The notes below the pieces were generated by a model. It was given only the letters and a program-made list of their open reading frames with translations. It was not told the DNA's origin and did not search any database. The position numbers and the translations under genes are program-made. From positions 1-9,547 of the forward strand of contig DAOVFL010000026.1 of the NCBI GenBank assembly GCA_030672945.1: a stretch of 9,547 nt of DNA, given 5' to 3'. Position 1 is the stretch's first letter. Each line of letters begins with the position of its first letter. Source of the DNA: Candidatus Bathyarchaeota archaeon (GTDB taxonomy: Archaea > Thermoproteota > Bathyarchaeia > Bathyarchaeales > Bathycorpusculaceae). This document shows positions 1-6,294 of this stretch, in pieces.

Positions 1-477
1 TCCGACTTTTTGGGCTCCATAATGAAACCCCAGTCCACCAGTAAAGAGACCATATCCATATGCGTTCTGAACAATGTCACCTTTCCTTGTCCCAGCAGAA
101 GCATATATTCTCGCCATGACGTTTGACCAGACTTCCAGATCCCTCTTAGTGTATGCGCATGTTGTTGGGTGCCCTGTCGTCCCAGAACTTGCATGCAACT
201 CCAAAACTTTGCTTATGTCTGCGGCTAGCATTCCAAAAGGATAAGACCTCCGAAGGTCCTCCTTGGTTGTGAAAGGTATTTTCTTGAGATCGTCCAATGT
301 TTTTATGTCGTCTGGAGTTATGCACGCCTCTTTAAACTTTTGTTTGTAGAAAGGTATCCGTTCGTAACAGTAACGAACGATTTGTCTGAGCCTTTCCTCC
401 TGCAACTCGCCAAGTTTTTCCCTAGGCATACTCTCATACTGAGGCTCGAAAATCCATCCATCTCCTCGACGTTTCAT
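1..477 (-). CDS. paaK: Phenylacetate-CoA ligase-type adenylating enzyme, N-terminal part (runs off left edge)
   Basis: This open frame begins at ATG 477-475 and is still open at base 1, giving the first 159 residues; the family is usually about 430 residues, so roughly a third is present. The N-terminus has the family pattern: ESMPREKLGELQEERLR near residues 15-30, ERIPFYKQKF near 39-48, a KKIPFTTKEDLR segment near 65-76, then the glycine/serine-rich ATP-binding loop HASSGTTGHPT at 95-105. YGYGLFTGGLGFHYGA follows at 140-155. Members of this family activate phenylacetate or other aryl carboxylates with ATP and CoA, via an acyl-adenylate, in the cytoplasm. Exact substrate cannot be read from this fragment; archaeal members are often annotated paaK without proof. 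It lies 95 bases downstream of the symporter gene on the same strand. A TATA-like box centred about 23 bases before the ATG hints at a very short leader. Family assignment is secure; substrate is inferred. Confidence 0.9.
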   Translation of the reverse strand, partial: MKRRGDGWIFEPQYESMPREKLGELQEERLRQIVRYCYERIPFYKQKFKEACITPDDIKTLDDLKKIPFTTKEDLRRSYPFGMLAADISKVLELHASSGTTGHPTTCAYTKRDLEVWSNVMARIYASAGTRKGDIVQNAYGYGLFTGGLGFHYGAQKVG

Positions 478-495
478 GAAAGACACCGCAAACAC

Positions 496-504
496 ATATT
501 TTTA
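496..504 (-). promoter_or_regulatory. Candidate TATA box for the phenylacetate-CoA ligase gene
   Basis: On the minus strand the sequence reads CTAAAAATATG here. Its centre is about 23 bases before the ATG at 477, so initiation at the usual archaeal distance would fall at or next to the start codon, giving a leaderless or nearly leaderless mRNA. A short GGTG, six bases before the ATG, could instead act as a weak ribosome-binding site on a longer transcript. This is motif inspection only. Confidence 0.4.
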
Positions 505-510
505 GAGTTT

Positions 511-550
511 GAATAAAAAGGTTGTGAGCAAGATCAACAAGAAAAACGTT
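511..550 (-). terminator. T-rich termination region after the symporter gene
   Basis: Downstream of the symporter stop (573) the minus strand carries two T-runs, in AACGTTTTTCTTG (538-550) and CCTTTTTATTC (511-521). Archaeal RNA polymerase terminates at oligo-T tracts without needing a hairpin, so these could separate the symporter transcript from the ligase gene. Read-through is not excluded. Confidence 0.35.
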
Positions 551-572
551 AGAATATTGACCTTTGACTTCT

Positions 573-2138
573 TTATTTTGGAAATAGCTTTTCAAGTTTT
601 TCTTTTGAAAGAGGTTTGGTGGTTAAGCTTACAAGGACGTAGATTAAGGCTGAGCCGAACATCAGCAGCAAAGCCCAATAACCCCAATGATACAAGCCAA
701 CAATTTTCCCGTACGCCTTAGGATGAAGTAGCGTCACAACCAGTCCATAGATTATAGTAGCGATGGCTCCCCATTTCGTTGCCCTCTTCCAGTACATGGA
801 AACACCCACAACAAAAAAGAATATGCCAGCTTGAGCAACGGCTGAGCCAGCCATGAACTCTGAAAGAATAGGTGGCGGTGAAGTAAAAGTCCAGTATAAT
901 GGTATGGCAATAAATGGTATGAGCATGAGTTTTGTTAGCCACAACATTTTTTTGGGAGAAGCTTCTGGATAAGCATTGTGAATAAAGTCTCTTGTAATGT
1001 TTGTTGCCATTATCATAACCATCCCTGCTATCGTTGCTACTGATGCTGCAAAAACGCTTGCAGCAAACAAGGATACAAGTGGGACACCTCCGGCACTTAT
1101 GCTTGCGTAGACTGGTGCTGAATCTCCATACATAGGGTAATATTCACTGGTCATGAAGATATTGCCCCATTTAGTTCTGGCAGCAAACCCTGCTAAACCA
1201 ATCCAAAGAGGTGTCAAACCTCCCACAATAAGTATTAACAGCATAATCCAATACTCTCGCTTAGTGATTTTTCGGGTACCTAGGAAACGAGATATATTAT
1301 GTGGAAAACCTGTTGCCATGAGTAGAAACATGAACATCGCTGCTATGACACCGACATAGTCTACACCAGGAAAAGCCAAGCCTTCTGGTGGAGGAAGAGG
1401 TAAGGTGTAGCTGTCTAAGGGTATCCCTGTTTGTGTACCATTCGGAGCAGTAAACGTTTGCGTTTCTATGACTCTTGAGATTTCTCCTAGGCCACCTGCC
1501 CAGATAAGGGTTGTTATACCCAGTGTCCAGCCAACGATTGTTAATACAATGCCTTGGAAACATGAAACCCATTGTGTACCTGTATATCCACCCACAATCA
1601 AGTATAATAGCACCAGAACCGCAGTCACCAACAGGCTTCCATAAAAGGGTGTGCCTGTTGTAATCTTCCAGACCGTTGCCATAGCCTTGTACTGACCCAC
1701 AGAGTAGACTATAAGAAGAATTATCATGGCAAAGCCAGCTAACGCTTGCACCGTTCTACTTTCAAACCTTACCCTCAGCATCTCTGGTACTGTTCGAGCT
1801 CCCAACGCCACGTACCTTCGCATTCTATAACCAATAACCAAACACAAGGATGTCCCTGCAACACATGTTGTTCCAATAAGCCAGCTACCTGACCAGCCAT
1901 AGGCATATCCCAAACCAGCATTCCCAAAGATCGCCCAGCCACTCAAGTATGATGCAACCAAAGCGAAACCCGTGACAAGAGGCCCTATATCTCTGCGGCC
2001 TACAAGCCATTCACCGAAGCTTTTCGCCTTCTTCCTCATGAAAAAGCCTAAAAGAATACTTATGGTTAGGAATGCAGCTATAGCTACAACAACACCAACC
2101 ATCACTTCTGGTCCTACTTCAGGTACGGGAGTACCCAT
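573..2138 (-). CDS. Sodium:solute symporter (SSS family), probably a monocarboxylate-type transporter
   Basis: The 521-residue product has about 13 hydrophobic segments, the normal topology of the SSS (LeuT-fold) family, with approximate positions 11-33, 50-80, 84-104, 129-152, 164-184, 187-216, 257-275, 293-318, 350-378, 395-417, 422-448, 455-470 and 486-506. Family hallmarks include the early helix with GFALVASYLSGW, the RTVPEMLRVRFES loop near 115-127, and the ASVFAASVATIAG segment followed by NITRDF. In that segment the serine-threonine pair of PutP-type sodium sites reads Ala-Thr, as I recall for acetate permease ActP. The loop at about 217-256 is proline-rich and probably extracytoplasmic. 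The protein would sit in the cytoplasmic membrane and couple solute uptake to sodium. Solute is not readable; a carboxylate is favoured by the neighbouring CoA ligase and acyl-CoA genes. ATG 2138 has GGAGGA eight bases upstream, inside the small gene it follows by one base, which implies translational coupling. Confidence 0.9.
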   Translation of the reverse strand: MGTPVPEVGPEVMVGVVVAIAAFLTISILLGFFMRKKAKSFGEWLVGRRDIGPLVTGFALVASYLSGWAIFGNAGLGYAYGWSGSWLIGTTCVAGTSLCLVIGYRMRRYVALGARTVPEMLRVRFESRTVQALAGFAMIILLIVYSVGQYKAMATVWKITTGTPFYGSLLVTAVLVLLYLIVGGYTGTQWVSCFQGIVLTIVGWTLGITTLIWAGGLGEISRVIETQTFTAPNGTQTGIPLDSYTLPLPPPEGLAFPGVDYVGVIAAMFMFLLMATGFPHNISRFLGTRKITKREYWIMLLILIVGGLTPLWIGLAGFAARTKWGNIFMTSEYYPMYGDSAPVYASISAGGVPLVSLFAASVFAASVATIAGMVMIMATNITRDFIHNAYPEASPKKMLWLTKLMLIPFIAIPLYWTFTSPPPILSEFMAGSAVAQAGIFFFVVGVSMYWKRATKWGAIATIIYGLVVTLLHPKAYGKIVGLYHWGYWALLLMFGSALIYVLVSLTTKPLSKEKLEKLFPK

Positions 2139-2139
2139 C

Positions 2140-2313
2140 TCAATCTTCCTCCCAATAATAACGAGTCCTTATGAAAACAGCTAGTACCGCAAAAACTATC
2201 GCAAGTAGGGCATGACCCCAATAAGCGAACCATCCACCAAACAAGTAAGCTATAACTGGAACTAAAATAACGCATAAAGCCATTATAGATAATAAACAGT
2301 AGATTTTGCTCAT
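2140..2313 (-). CDS. Small two-helix membrane protein coupled to the symporter
   Basis: This short frame encodes 57 residues beginning MSKIYCLLSIMALC and ending RTRYYWEED. It starts at ATG 2313 with GAGGAG five bases upstream (2319-2324) and ends in TGA one base before the symporter ATG, with the symporter's ribosome-binding site inside its last codons. Two hydrophobic stretches, about 6-27 and 29-48, are separated by a short GGW turn and followed by a basic RTR and an acidic tail, so a helical hairpin with both ends on the same side is likely. Known SSS transporters are often encoded beside small membrane proteins of this size, for example the DUF485 protein next to actP, the DUF997 protein next to panF, and DUF3311 or DUF4212 proteins. 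I cannot assign this one to a specific family. Inference: an accessory or stabilising subunit of the transporter. Good ribosome-binding site, hydrophobic pattern and coupling make it a real gene rather than chance. Confidence 0.8.
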   Translation of the reverse strand: MSKIYCLLSIMALCVILVPVIAYLFGGWFAYWGHALLAIVFAVLAVFIRTRYYWEED

Positions 2314-2355
2314 AGCATCTCCTCAGCTTTCAAAGTCATATTTTAACTACTTAAT

Positions 2356-2395
2356 GCTTTAAAAGAATAACCCTCGTTTCGCTTGATTTTTATAA
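2356..2395 (-). promoter_or_regulatory. Candidate promoter of the small membrane protein-symporter unit
   Basis: Two TATA-like boxes face the minus-strand unit: GCTTATAAAAATC (core at 2386-2395) and TCTTTTAAAGC (core at 2357-2365). The first predicts initiation near 2360-2365 with a leader of about 50 bases; the second predicts initiation near 2335 with a leader of about 20 bases. Sequence alone does not decide between them. Confidence 0.45.
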
Positions 2396-2441
2396 GCTCA
2401 ATGCGAACATTGAGGTTTCATTAAGCACGGATGGACACTTC

Positions 2442-2454
2442 TTTTTTATTATAG
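2442..2454 (+). promoter_or_regulatory. Candidate TATA box for the hydroxyacyl-CoA dehydrogenase-hydratase pair
   Basis: The plus strand reads TTTTTTATTATAG here, an archaeal-type AT-rich TATA element. Initiation at the usual distance would fall near 2475, at the left edge of the 17-bp palindrome, leaving a leader of about 95 bases before the TTG start. Confidence 0.4.
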
Positions 2455-2475
2455 ATCTTGGTGGCTTGCTTATTC

Positions 2476-2492
2476 CTCCATTTCAAATGGAG
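2476..2492 (+). promoter_or_regulatory. Perfect 17-bp palindrome, candidate operator
   Basis: CTCCATTTCAAATGGAG consists of two exact 8-base inverted arms around a single central C. It lies in the divergent interval, about 25 bases downstream of the candidate plus-strand TATA box, where a bound dimeric repressor would block initiation. The same element in RNA would be too tight to form a normal hairpin loop without opening inner pairs, which favours a DNA-binding site over an RNA structure. The regulator is unknown; none is encoded in this window. Confidence 0.45.
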
Positions 2493-2569
2493 AATATGAT
2501 TTTCTTAAGGCGAAAATCTAATAATGCTTACTGAGGTACATTTCACGATCATATTAGGAGGAGGAATAT

Positions 2570-3433
2570 TTGGAAATCAGGAAAATAGCAGTTTTAGGCG
2601 CTGGCTTGATGGGTCACGGTATATGCCAAGTTGCAGCTCAAAACGGTGGATACGAGGTTAACCTTAGGGACGTAGAGCAACGTTTCTTAGACAATGGAAT
2701 GGCGATGATTAAAGGAAGCTTGCAGAAGTTTCAAAGTAAAGGTAAATTGACGGAGGAACAAGTCGCTGGAATTTTGAATAGAATTCATCCAGTACTAGAT
2801 TTGAAAAAGGCAGTTTCAGAGGCTGACCTTATAATTGAGGCTATACCAGAAAATGTTGAATTAAAAAACGCTACATTTAAAGAGGTTGACAAGTCTGCGC
2901 CGTCCCACACGATTATCGCTTCGAACACTTCTTCAATTAGCATAACAGAATTGGGTTCAGCAACCAACCGTTCAGAAAAAGTCTGTGGAATGCACTTCTT
3001 TAATCCGCCGCAGCTGATGAAGCTCGTTGAAGTCATTAAGGGTGCGAAAACCTCCGAAGAAACCATAAAAACAGTCTTAGATGTAGCACATATAATGGGT
3101 AAGGAAACGGTTCTGGTGAAAAAGGATTGTCCAGGCTTTATTGTGAACCGCATATTGATTCCAGCCTTGAATGAGGCAGCAGCTTTGCATTGGGAGGGTA
3201 TTGCAGACAGGGACGACATAGATAAAGCCATAAAGCTTGGATTGAACTGGCCTATGGGTCCTCTTATGCTTACAGACTACATTGGATCAGACACAGTACT
3301 GGCGATTACAGATGTTCTTACGAAGGGAATAGACCCGAAGTTTCATCCAACTCCAGGATTGAAACAGATGGTTAAGGCTAAGCTCTTAGGAAGGAAAACT
3401 GGGAAAGGCTATTATGACTGGACAAAAAAATAA
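2570..3433 (+). CDS. 3-hydroxyacyl-CoA (3-hydroxybutyryl-CoA) dehydrogenase
   Basis: The 287-residue product matches the stand-alone, short-chain 3-hydroxybutyryl-CoA dehydrogenase type (usually about 280-290 residues), which interconverts 3-hydroxyacyl-CoA and 3-oxoacyl-CoA with NAD(H) in the cytoplasm. The Rossmann loop GAGLMG is at about 10-15, with Asp near 34 at the end of the second strand, favouring NAD over NADP. SNTSSI at 118-123 and HFFNPP at 142-147 carry the active-site Ser and His; Glu at about 154 in LVEV completes the His-Glu pair. CPGFIVNR at 187-194 opens the C-terminal helical domain, which includes NWPMGPLMLTDYIG. The start is TTG at 2570, five bases after AGGAGGAGG (2556-2564); no ATG fits better. 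The hydratase gene follows after 13 bases, so the two form an operon for adjacent beta-oxidation-type steps. Direction of flux and chain length are not determined. Confidence 0.93.
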   Translation: MEIRKIAVLGAGLMGHGICQVAAQNGGYEVNLRDVEQRFLDNGMAMIKGSLQKFQSKGKLTEEQVAGILNRIHPVLDLKKAVSEADLIIEAIPENVELKNATFKEVDKSAPSHTIIASNTSSISITELGSATNRSEKVCGMHFFNPPQLMKLVEVIKGAKTSEETIKTVLDVAHIMGKETVLVKKDCPGFIVNRILIPALNEAAALHWEGIADRDDIDKAIKLGLNWPMGPLMLTDYIGSDTVLAITDVLTKGIDPKFHPTPGLKQMVKAKLLGRKTGKGYYDWTKK

Positions 3434-3446
3434 AGGTGATTTGTAA

Positions 3447-4229
3447 ATGCAGTTTAAGTATATAATATATGAAAAAAGTGAGGGAATTGCTACAATCATT
3501 CTGAATCGTCCAGAAGCATTAAATGCCTTCAGCAAAGAAGTTGTAAATGAAGTTTTACAGGCCTTAGAAGACATTACAGCTGATGAAAACGTGCGAGTTA
3601 CCATATTGACTGGAGCCGGTGAAAAGGCGTTTTCTGCTGGTGCAGACATAAAAGCCATGAAAGGTTTTAACGCCTTAAAAGCGAGAAAACTCTCGCTTAT
3701 GGGAGAAAAACTTTGCAGTGCCATAGGAAACTTGGAGAAACCTGTAATAGCCGCAATAAACGGTTATGCCTTAGGTGGCGGCTTAGAAGTTGCCATGGCT
3801 TGTGATCTACGCATAGCTTCAGAAAAAGCTCGTATGGGACAAACAGAAATTAACATCGGCCTAATCCCAGGGTGGGGTGGAACCCAAAGACTTACACGTT
3901 TAATAGGAAGAACAAAAGCGAAAGAGCTTATTTTCACCGGAAAAATCATTGATGCGAAAACAGCTGAACAGCTAGGCATAGTAAACATGGTTTTTCCAGC
4001 AGAAGAGTTCAGAGAAAAAGTAAGAGAATTTGCCAAGAAACTAGCATCTAAGGCTCCAATAGCTCTTAAAATAGCCAAGGCATTGATTAATAAAGGTGCC
4101 GACATAAGTTTAGAGTCTGCAATAGCCTTGGAACGCGAAGGCTTCGGTATCGTGGGATCAACAGAAGATTTGCAGGAAGGCGTTTCAGCCTTTACAGAAA
4201 AGAGAAAGCCAACATTTAAAGGTAGATAG
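3447..4229 (+). CDS. Enoyl-CoA hydratase (crotonase family)
   Basis: The 260-residue product is a full-length crotonase-fold enzyme. The oxyanion-hole segments are AFSAGADIKAM near 61-71 and YALGGGLEVAMACD near 107-120. Both catalytic glutamates of true hydratases are present: Glu114 in GGGLEVAM and Glu134 in GQTEINIGLIPGWGGTQR, with the normal spacing of 20 residues. That argues for hydration of trans-2-enoyl-CoA (such as crotonyl-CoA) to 3-hydroxyacyl-CoA rather than an isomerase, decarboxylase or hydrolase side-branch. ATG 3447 follows the dehydrogenase stop by 13 bases, with GGTGAT six bases upstream, complementary to an AUCACCUCC 16S end. Together with the upstream gene it covers enoyl-CoA to 3-oxoacyl-CoA. 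No thiolase or acyl-CoA dehydrogenase is in view, so the remaining steps must be encoded elsewhere. Confidence 0.93.
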   Translation: MQFKYIIYEKSEGIATIILNRPEALNAFSKEVVNEVLQALEDITADENVRVTILTGAGEKAFSAGADIKAMKGFNALKARKLSLMGEKLCSAIGNLEKPVIAAINGYALGGGLEVAMACDLRIASEKARMGQTEINIGLIPGWGGTQRLTRLIGRTKAKELIFTGKIIDAKTAEQLGIVNMVFPAEEFREKVREFAKKLASKAPIALKIAKALINKGADISLESAIALEREGFGIVGSTEDLQEGVSAFTEKRKPTFKGR

Positions 4230-4246
4230 AGAACCTGTCTGTCAAC

Positions 4247-4272
4247 TTCCTTGTTTTCTTTCAATCTTTTTT
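4247..4272 (+). terminator. Oligo-T terminator after the hydratase gene
   Basis: Starting 17 bases past the hydratase stop, the plus strand is pyrimidine- and T-rich, with TTGTTTTCTTTC followed by a run of six T. Such tracts terminate archaeal RNA polymerase, and they separate this pair from iorAB. A second T-rich stretch lies at about 4318-4327. Confidence 0.45.
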
Positions 4273-4340
4273 AAAGTACATTAAAAGGGCGACTCATTGT
4301 TAATTCTAATGTAACTCTTATTTTTCTAGTAATCTTTACC

Positions 4341-4352
4341 AAAAGTTATATG
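4341..4352 (+). promoter_or_regulatory. Candidate TATA box for iorAB
   Basis: The sequence AAAAGTTATATG combines a purine-rich BRE-like stretch with a TTATAT core. Initiation at the usual distance would be near 4373-4375, giving a leader of roughly 28 bases that starts with the left arm of the hairpin at 4374-4398. Confidence 0.4.
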
Positions 4353-4373
4353 TGAAAGCATAAGATTATGAGA

Positions 4374-4398
4374 GTTTCTCAATAAATAGGAGAGAAAC
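4374..4398 (+). promoter_or_regulatory. Leader inverted repeat overlapping the iorA ribosome-binding site
   Basis: GTTTCTC (4374-4380) and GAGAAAC (4392-4398) are exact inverted arms of seven bases separated by 11 bases. The Shine-Dalgarno site AGGAGAG (4388-4394) straddles the loop and right arm, and the TTG start is four bases beyond. In RNA this stem could limit ribosome access; in DNA it could be an operator at the start site. Which one, if either, is not shown. Confidence 0.35.
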
Positions 4399-4401
4399 CT
4401 A

Positions 4402-6282
4402 TTGCCTAATTCACGTGTGTTACTACAAGATGCGCCTGGGAAGCGTGTACTCTTACTGGGCAATGAAGCCATTGCCAGAGGAGTTTTAGAGATCGGCATA
4501 GGTGTAGTTACAACCTACCCAGGAACGCCAGCATCAGAAATAGGAGACTCTATTTCAGCAATCGCTGCTGAAGCAGGTTTGTACATGGAGTATTCCACGA
4601 ACGAAATTGTTGCCGTTGAAGTTGCAGCCGGAGCTGCAAACTCTGGCGTCAGATCATTAACAGCTATGAAGCATGTAGGGTTTAACGTGGCTGCAGATGC
4701 AGTTATGACACTCGCTTACATAGGCGTAAAAGGCGGTTATGTCATAGTCACCGCAGGCGACCCTGAATGTTATAGTTCACAAAATGAGCAGGACAACAGG
4801 TTCTACGCTCTACTCTCAAATCTTCCATTTCTAGAACCATCTGATCCTCAAGAAGCCAAAGAAATGACTATCTCAGCCATTGAAATCTCTGAAGAACTTG
4901 AACTGCCAGTTCTTCTTAGACCAACAACACGGGTAAGTCACACTCGCGGACCGGTAATCTACGGTAGGCTAACAAAGCCGAACTTGAAAGGTGAGTTCGT
5001 TAGAGATGTAAGACGCATGGTTATGGTTCCATCCAATGCTAGACCTATGCACGTGAGGCTTCTAGAGAAGTTGGAAAGAGCTAGGGAAATCAGTGAAGCA
5101 TCCCCATATAACAGGGTTGTCCGTGAAGGAACCGGTGAGCTGGGTATAATCTCTTCAAGCTCAGCGTATAATTATGCTGTTGAAGCTGCAGACCTGATCG
5201 GTTTGGATGTTGGCATCCTCAAGCTTGGCATGACCCACCCGCTTCCAGAGAAGATGACCGGTGAATTTCTGAAGAAGCATGAAAAGATAGTCATTGTGGA
5301 AGAGCTTGAACCTTACTTGGAAATTCAAGTTAAAGCCATAGCTAAGGAATATGCTCCAAACGTGGAAATCTACGGGAAAACAGGTAGGCTTTATTTTCCT
5401 AGGAAAGGTGAACTTTCTACACGCACAGTTATAGCTGGATTAGCAGAAATAACTGGTAAGGAATCACCAATCAATTTCAAGAAAATTGATGAGGTATTCA
5501 GTGAAATATTGAAAGATTTGCCTTCTAGACCGCCAGTACTCTGCGCTGGATGTCCTCATCGAGCCTCATTCTACGTCATTAGGAAGGTTACAGGTGAAAA
5601 CGTAATTTACACAACGGACATAGGTTGCTACGCTTTAGGAATCGCTCCTCCATTAAATGTTGGCGATATACTCGTATGTATGGGAGCAAGCATAGGTACA
5701 GCTCAAGGAATAAGTAAAGTAACAAGTAAAGATACCATCGCGATATTAGGGGATTCAACATTCTTCCACGCGGCAATTCCAGGACTTGTGAACGCAATCT
5801 ACAACAATCATAAGGTCACTCTAATTGTCCTAGACAATCTTACAACAGCGATGACTGGAAGTCAACCTCATCCTGGAACAGGTGTAACTGGCATGCGCGG
5901 TTCTTCAGAAAGAATCCTCATTGAAAAGGTGGCTGAGGGCTGTGGAGTAAAATACGTTAAAGTCGTTGACCCTTTCGATATTAAAGAAGCAGCAACAATT
6001 CTGAAAGAGGCTCTTCAACACCCTGGGCCTTCTGTTATAGTCTTTAGGTCTCCATGCGCATTGATGGTTGCACGAGAGAAAAGACGTAAGGGTGCAAAAA
6101 CCGTGCCCTGCGAAATCACTGAGAAATGCACAAACTGCATGGCTTGCATTAAGTTGTTAGGCTGTCCTGCTTTAATTCTTGAAGATAAAAAAGTCACTAT
6201 AGATGAAGCATTATGCATGTCATGTGGATTATGTGTTTCAGTCTGCCCTTACAACGCTATCGAATGTAAAGGAAATAGTTAA
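4402..6282 (+). CDS. iorA: Indolepyruvate:ferredoxin oxidoreductase, alpha subunit
   Basis: The 626-residue product is of normal length for the large subunit of IOR, which oxidatively decarboxylates aryl-pyruvates (indolepyruvate, phenylpyruvate, hydroxyphenylpyruvate) to aryl-acetyl-CoA while reducing ferredoxin. The N-terminal domain has LLLGNEAIARG (17-27), YPGTPASEI (39-47) and a VEVAAGAA segment near 72-79 holding a likely TPP-activating Glu. The C-terminal TPP/Mg domain has CAGCPHR, then GDS (450-452) and Asn479 in LDNLTTAMTG. Two ferredoxin-like clusters close the protein: C576, C579, C582, C588 and C605, C608, C611, C615. The start is TTG 4402 with AGGAGAG seven bases upstream; the next candidate, GTG 4417, is too far from that site. 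iorB follows after 12 bases. A candidate promoter and leader hairpin precede it. In archaea this enzyme serves amino-acid fermentation or, in reverse, aromatic amino-acid synthesis from aryl acids; the direction is not determined here. Confidence 0.95.
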   Translation: MPNSRVLLQDAPGKRVLLLGNEAIARGVLEIGIGVVTTYPGTPASEIGDSISAIAAEAGLYMEYSTNEIVAVEVAAGAANSGVRSLTAMKHVGFNVAADAVMTLAYIGVKGGYVIVTAGDPECYSSQNEQDNRFYALLSNLPFLEPSDPQEAKEMTISAIEISEELELPVLLRPTTRVSHTRGPVIYGRLTKPNLKGEFVRDVRRMVMVPSNARPMHVRLLEKLERAREISEASPYNRVVREGTGELGIISSSSAYNYAVEAADLIGLDVGILKLGMTHPLPEKMTGEFLKKHEKIVIVEELEPYLEIQVKAIAKEYAPNVEIYGKTGRLYFPRKGELSTRTVIAGLAEITGKESPINFKKIDEVFSEILKDLPSRPPVLCAGCPHRASFYVIRKVTGENVIYTTDIGCYALGIAPPLNVGDILVCMGASIGTAQGISKVTSKDTIAILGDSTFFHAAIPGLVNAIYNNHKVTLIVLDNLTTAMTGSQPHPGTGVTGMRGSSERILIEKVAEGCGVKYVKVVDPFDIKEAATILKEALQHPGPSVIVFRSPCALMVAREKRRKGAKTVPCEITEKCTNCMACIKLLGCPALILEDKKVTIDEALCMSCGLCVSVCPYNAIECKGNS

Positions 6283-6294
6283 GGAGATTATGAA

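Noticed and set aside
509..721. 70-residue plus-strand frame at the symporter 3' end
   Set aside because: Mostly antisense to the symporter C-terminus, with no family resemblance and no convincing start signal.
2785..3231. 148-residue open frame on the minus strand
   Set aside because: It lies entirely within the hydroxyacyl-CoA dehydrogenase gene on the other strand and has no ribosome-binding site or recognisable domain.
3764..4264. 166-residue open frame on the minus strand
   Set aside because: It is antisense to the enoyl-CoA hydratase, whose catalytic motifs are intact; its translation is low-complexity, serine-rich and resembles no family.
4230..4401. Possible small RNA or extra gene between the hydratase gene and iorA
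   Set aside because: The interval shows T-rich termination sequence, a TATA-like box and a leader hairpin, but no tRNA fold, no box C/D motifs I could recognise, and no coding frame with a start signal.
5588..5797. 69-residue minus-strand frame inside iorA
   Set aside because: Antisense to the conserved TPP-binding domain of IorA; no start signal and no family match.
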